Assembly: GCA_022829145.1 (NCBI GenBank)
Contig: CM040745.1
Location: forward strand, 25,946,906-26,010,905
Origin: Albula goreensis
Lineage: Eukaryota > Chordata > Actinopteri > Albuliformes > Albulidae
Length of the DNA stretch: 64,000 nt
Direction: 5' to 3'
Part shown: positions 60,711-64,000 of the stretch, in pieces
How the letters are laid out: each line of letters begins with the position of its first letter
Position numbering within the stretch: the stretch's first letter is position 1
Program-made: the position numbers and the translations under genes
The notes under the pieces: generated by a model
Database searches by the model: none
What the model saw: the letters and a program-made list of their open reading frames with translations, nothing else
What the model was told of the DNA's origin: nothing

Positions 60711-62135
60711 CAATATCTGCTCATTTAGTCATTAATACTCTATGGGCCATTACAAGGCACATCCTCTCTGAGGTCACTGTTATATCACAGTGGATGTCCA
60801 GCATGTTTGACCATTTTGAGTCATTTTCATGTGACAGGTACAATTGTGTGCTACTGAAAAGACATTCAAAGAAACATTTATTAGATAGATAAAACTCCAT
60901 AAAAAAAAGAGTAATATAAAGGGAAGTCATCAAAGTGTCAAATATTTTTCTTTATTTTAGACAAACTGAATATATGATGTGCTTGGTATTCCAAGTGAAG
61001 TCAGGTTTGACTTAGATACACATACTGCTGTTCAGTAGTTTAAAATGATCATTTGATTCATTTGAGCTGCCCTGGACCTTAGCCAGAAGAGTTGAGATTC
61101 CTCTAGGCAGCACTGTATCCTCTATAGGTTTGGGGATTTGACAAAAACCTGCCTGGAGACAACAGGGAGACTCAGTTGTACTCTGTGCAGCTAAGTAATG
61201 AGTGTCCTGAATGACTTCAGGCTGAGAATGAGGGCTTGGCGGTAAATACCATCTGAAGTTGGGGGGTTGTTTGTGTGTATATGTATACAGGCATTCATGA
61301 ATGGGTATGTGACACCTTCACTTGGTGTGTGTATGTGTTTATATGTTTGTGTGTGTGAGACTCCATCGGAGTTTCTGGGTATGTCGTTTGCATATTGGTG
61401 TCTGTGTGACTATGAATGCGTGAGACTCCCTCACTGTGTGTGAGAGGGTGTGTGAGGGGACACATTGAGAATGCTGAAAGAGGACGAATAATCTGTTTGA
61501 AGAGCAGGCAGGACAGAGAGAGGGCGTGGCAGAGAGAGGTTAGAAGCAGGTGTCTAACAGTGCAGTGCACACTAGCCACTGCCCCCTCACTCCCAGAGAG
61601 CCAGTGTAAAACGCACATTGATCTCTAAATGACGATTGGCTCCTTTCTAACCCATCTGAAGATGCACTGTTAAAGGGCCCTCTACAATACAGTGCAGGCA
61701 GAGAAAGGAAAACACACTGTCACTCCTCTGAGCACTCCCTCAGTCATAGCCCCAGCTCTGACAGTATATTCATATTACTCAGGCATAGAAGGCTCTGTTT
61801 TTGGAAGATTATATTTATTACCGCAAAACTTGCAGACTGCTTTCCCCCCTCAAATCTATAATATGCTGCAAAAAACAAATTCTCAGAAATCAAACGCAGA
61901 CGTACTCAAAATCCCACTCCAGCATGTGATAAGTCATCTCTACATATGCATTACAGATGATTAAGAATTCAGATCACATCATTACAAAGCAAACCACATT
62001 CCAGTCCCCACAGACCATAATCCCTAGCCAAACACATATAATTCCACCAACTTCCCTTTAATAATGCAAGGACAGATATCTTGTCCAAGGGGTTTAGTAA
62101 AGCTCCAGTCCTAAAATGTACCACATTTGAGTATC

Positions 62136-62150
62136 TTTTTTTTTTTTTTT
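62136..62150. repeat. Poly-T tract
   Basis: 15 T residues; no associated element recognised. Confidence 0.85.
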
Positions 62151-63339
62151 AATACTCTCCTTTACTGCAGTTCCCTACAAAGAATGTCTCTAGACATTCA
62201 GTAAGTTTAAAGCACTGTTTGCCTCATTGTTTAAGTTAATTGAATTCCTGTGTCAGTTTCTCCTGAAGGGTCAGCAGTGGATGACCTTTGTACATCCCCA
62301 GCACTCTCATTGTTTATTTGAACATTAGGACTTAAGAAGTGGCCAACACTTTGTCACAAGTACAATTGTTTTCTTGTCTTCCCCTTCTTTCAAGTTATTC
62401 ACATTGTTTTTCTTTCACTCTTCAGTATGTGTTTAGTTTTTGTACAAATTTAACACTCACATGCACACACATACTCACACACTTAAACTTTACGAATTCA
62501 TTAGTTTTTATATTTTATTTTATGGGACAGTGAGTGTGAAAGAAAGTCTTATTTTTCATGAAAATTAACATATTCAAATAGTTTTGAATTTAATATTTTT
62601 TCAATGGGTGTGAATATGAACAAAACCCAATTTAACTGCCTATTTGGTGACACCCGCTTGTCTCAAGATAAGGTATGGAAATACTAGGACAGGATATTTA
62701 GTAACACAAAGCTTTGAAGCAGGATTTCAAATCACAGGACCCTGGTTCAAACGCTCAATGGGAGGAAAATGTGTGGGAAACGCTGCAGAACATGTAATGG
62801 AAGAATAGGGATGGACAAAGACTGTGGCACAGTCCAGTGAGCTTTTACCTATTTCAGAGAAGTCTGAACCTCATTCTTCTGCTGGGGCTGCTCTTCTGTT
62901 TGATGCCCAGCACCCATGGTTACTCAGAATACAGGAAATATCTGTGACACCCCTGCTCCCAAAGATATTCCACAGCCTGCAACCTTGCTGTCATTTTGTG
63001 AAGACTCTAACTGCATTTGCATTAAATAAATGAAATCAAATTGAGTCAAGCTTATGCATCACAAAGAGGTGGAATGTTCCAGATGCACTCTCCATCTGTC
63101 TGACCGCCACTGCTTTTTTTGCCTTATGTGTTGTTAACTGTTAAAAAATTTCATGTAGCAGTGCTTTTGTTAATGGCTGACTTTTCTCCTCTCTTACCAT
63201 GCCTCCCCCATATCCACTGAGAGGGGTTTTCTTTACGTTTCATCCCTTTTGTCGCATTGTTTTCCATGTATAAGCAAAACAAACACAGTTTAATTAATAA
63301 CCCAACAAATAATCATTGCTGAATATGGTAGAGCACTTG

Positions 63340-63600
63340 ACTCCATATTGTGAAGCTGATGAAAGGGGAGGCAGGGCGTTATCATTGGTGAGCGCTGAGC
63401 CAGGCCTCTCTGTTAGTGACAACGTTTCTTCAGCTCTCCTCCTGTGTTCCTTTTCACTGGGTTAATCTAGTCTTAAAGAGCACCTAGGGCTTTTCTTTGG
63501 AAGAATTATCTGTGTTTTACTTCATTATTATAATGTACATGTATTTGCATATCTAATTTATGCATGAAATTAATTGTAAGTTTTCTTGTAAAAGTGAGGA
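63340..63600. promoter_or_regulatory. Candidate enhancer-like block with POU octamer
   Basis: A mixed-composition stretch leads into a cluster with the octamer ATTTGCAT (63543-63550), then TTATGCATG and AAATTAATTG. POU and homeodomain sites packed in about 40 bp are typical of developmental noncoding elements. Conservation is untested. Confidence 0.35.
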
Positions 63601-64000
63601 CATTTGTGGAAATGAATCTTGGGGGATGTTATGTTTAGTTGAATTTACTGAGCTGATGGGCCCTCTGAGGCTGATTTATAGATGACTGGTACATTGAACC
63701 AAATGCCAAACTCCCCAGGGTGGAATTAGTTTTGTTGTGAAATGCCATGCCATATTATAAAAATCTCTCAGGATCGTGTCCTTGTCTTTGATTCCTATCT
63801 TATCATCCCTTCTGTTAGGAATTTTTACTGCAACTTGACGATATACATCTTAATCAGCCATTAGTAGCAAAACAGCACAGATTTCTGAGTTACTTAGCTA
63901 GATAGCTTGCTGTCCTTGTCTCCTTTTTTGCAAACATTGCTGCTATACTGTTTGGTAAAGCTAGTGCTTTATAACTAGCTGTACTATATTATGCTCTGTT

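Larger units (their letters stand above)
35841..64000 (+). other. clybl: Probable long first intron of CLYBL
   Basis: No further protein-coding exon was recognised to the window end; the motif PGND near the start of the conserved CLYBL domain was looked for and not seen. Contents listed separately are a 1.08 kb tandem duplication, a Tc1 relic, a possible RT fragment, CRE, POU and CTCF-like motifs and candidate regulatory blocks. Between them (36.0-37.2, 41.0-43.5, 50.1-54.0 and 55-57.7 kb) I see only AT-rich unique-looking DNA. Confidence 0.45.

Noticed and set aside
62735-62760. GGTTCAAACGC as a tRNA or SINE B box
   Set aside because: No A box, cloverleaf or SINE body lies at the right distance.

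Overview
The window is vertebrate nuclear DNA, almost certainly from a ray-finned (teleost-type) fish. Coding exons are short, split by GT-AG introns and sit in AT-rich DNA with long mono-, di- and tetranucleotide tracts. A tRNA-headed SINE carries the L2-type 3' tail common in fish, and there are relics of L2-type LINE, hAT and Tc1/mariner elements. The gene order, a GPR183-type receptor (minus), TM9SF2 (plus) and a probable first exon of CLYBL (plus), matches the human chromosome 13 order GPR183 - TM9SF2 - CLYBL - ZIC5/ZIC2. I cannot name the species.

Layout. 1-3.26 kb: AT-rich DNA without a supported gene. 3401-4402 (minus): single-exon coding region of an oxysterol-receptor-like GPCR (GPR183/EBI2), with a likely 5' splice acceptor just upstream and a polyadenylation signal downstream. 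4.4-10.2 kb: intergenic, with a diverged direct-repeat pair, a degraded LINE fragment, a GC-richer patch and a (TAA)n tract. 10444-30260 (plus): TM9SF2 complete in 17 coding exons (1977 bp, 658 aa). Every splice site was read from the sequence and all 17 exons join in frame. 30.3-31.2 kb: its 3' UTR with two AATAAA signals. 31.2-35.7 kb: intergenic with a (CA)n(TA)n microsatellite. 35797-35840 (plus): a short first coding exon with a strong Kozak context, two upstream CCAAT boxes and a YY1-like motif over the ATG, interpreted as CLYBL exon 1. 35.8-64 kb: no further exon recognised, consistent with a long CLYBL first intron. It holds a near-identical 1.08 kb tandem duplication bounded by poly-T tracts, a Tc1/mariner transposase relic, a possible RT fragment and several compositionally distinct blocks.

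The genes are neighbours rather than a pathway. GPR183 is a chemotactic receptor for 7alpha,25-dihydroxycholesterol. TM9SF2 is a Golgi/endosomal nonaspanin. CLYBL is a mitochondrial enzyme of the citramalyl-CoA/itaconate route.

I found no previously undescribed gene system. The points most worth checking are the tandem duplication (real or assembly artefact), the perfect 30-bp minisatellite in TM9SF2 intron 15, the CpG-dense block inside intron 4, and the pattern of GC/CpG-rich or homeodomain/POU-motif-rich blocks in TM9SF2 and CLYBL introns. That pattern would fit a bystander stretch of a ZIC2/ZIC5 regulatory block.
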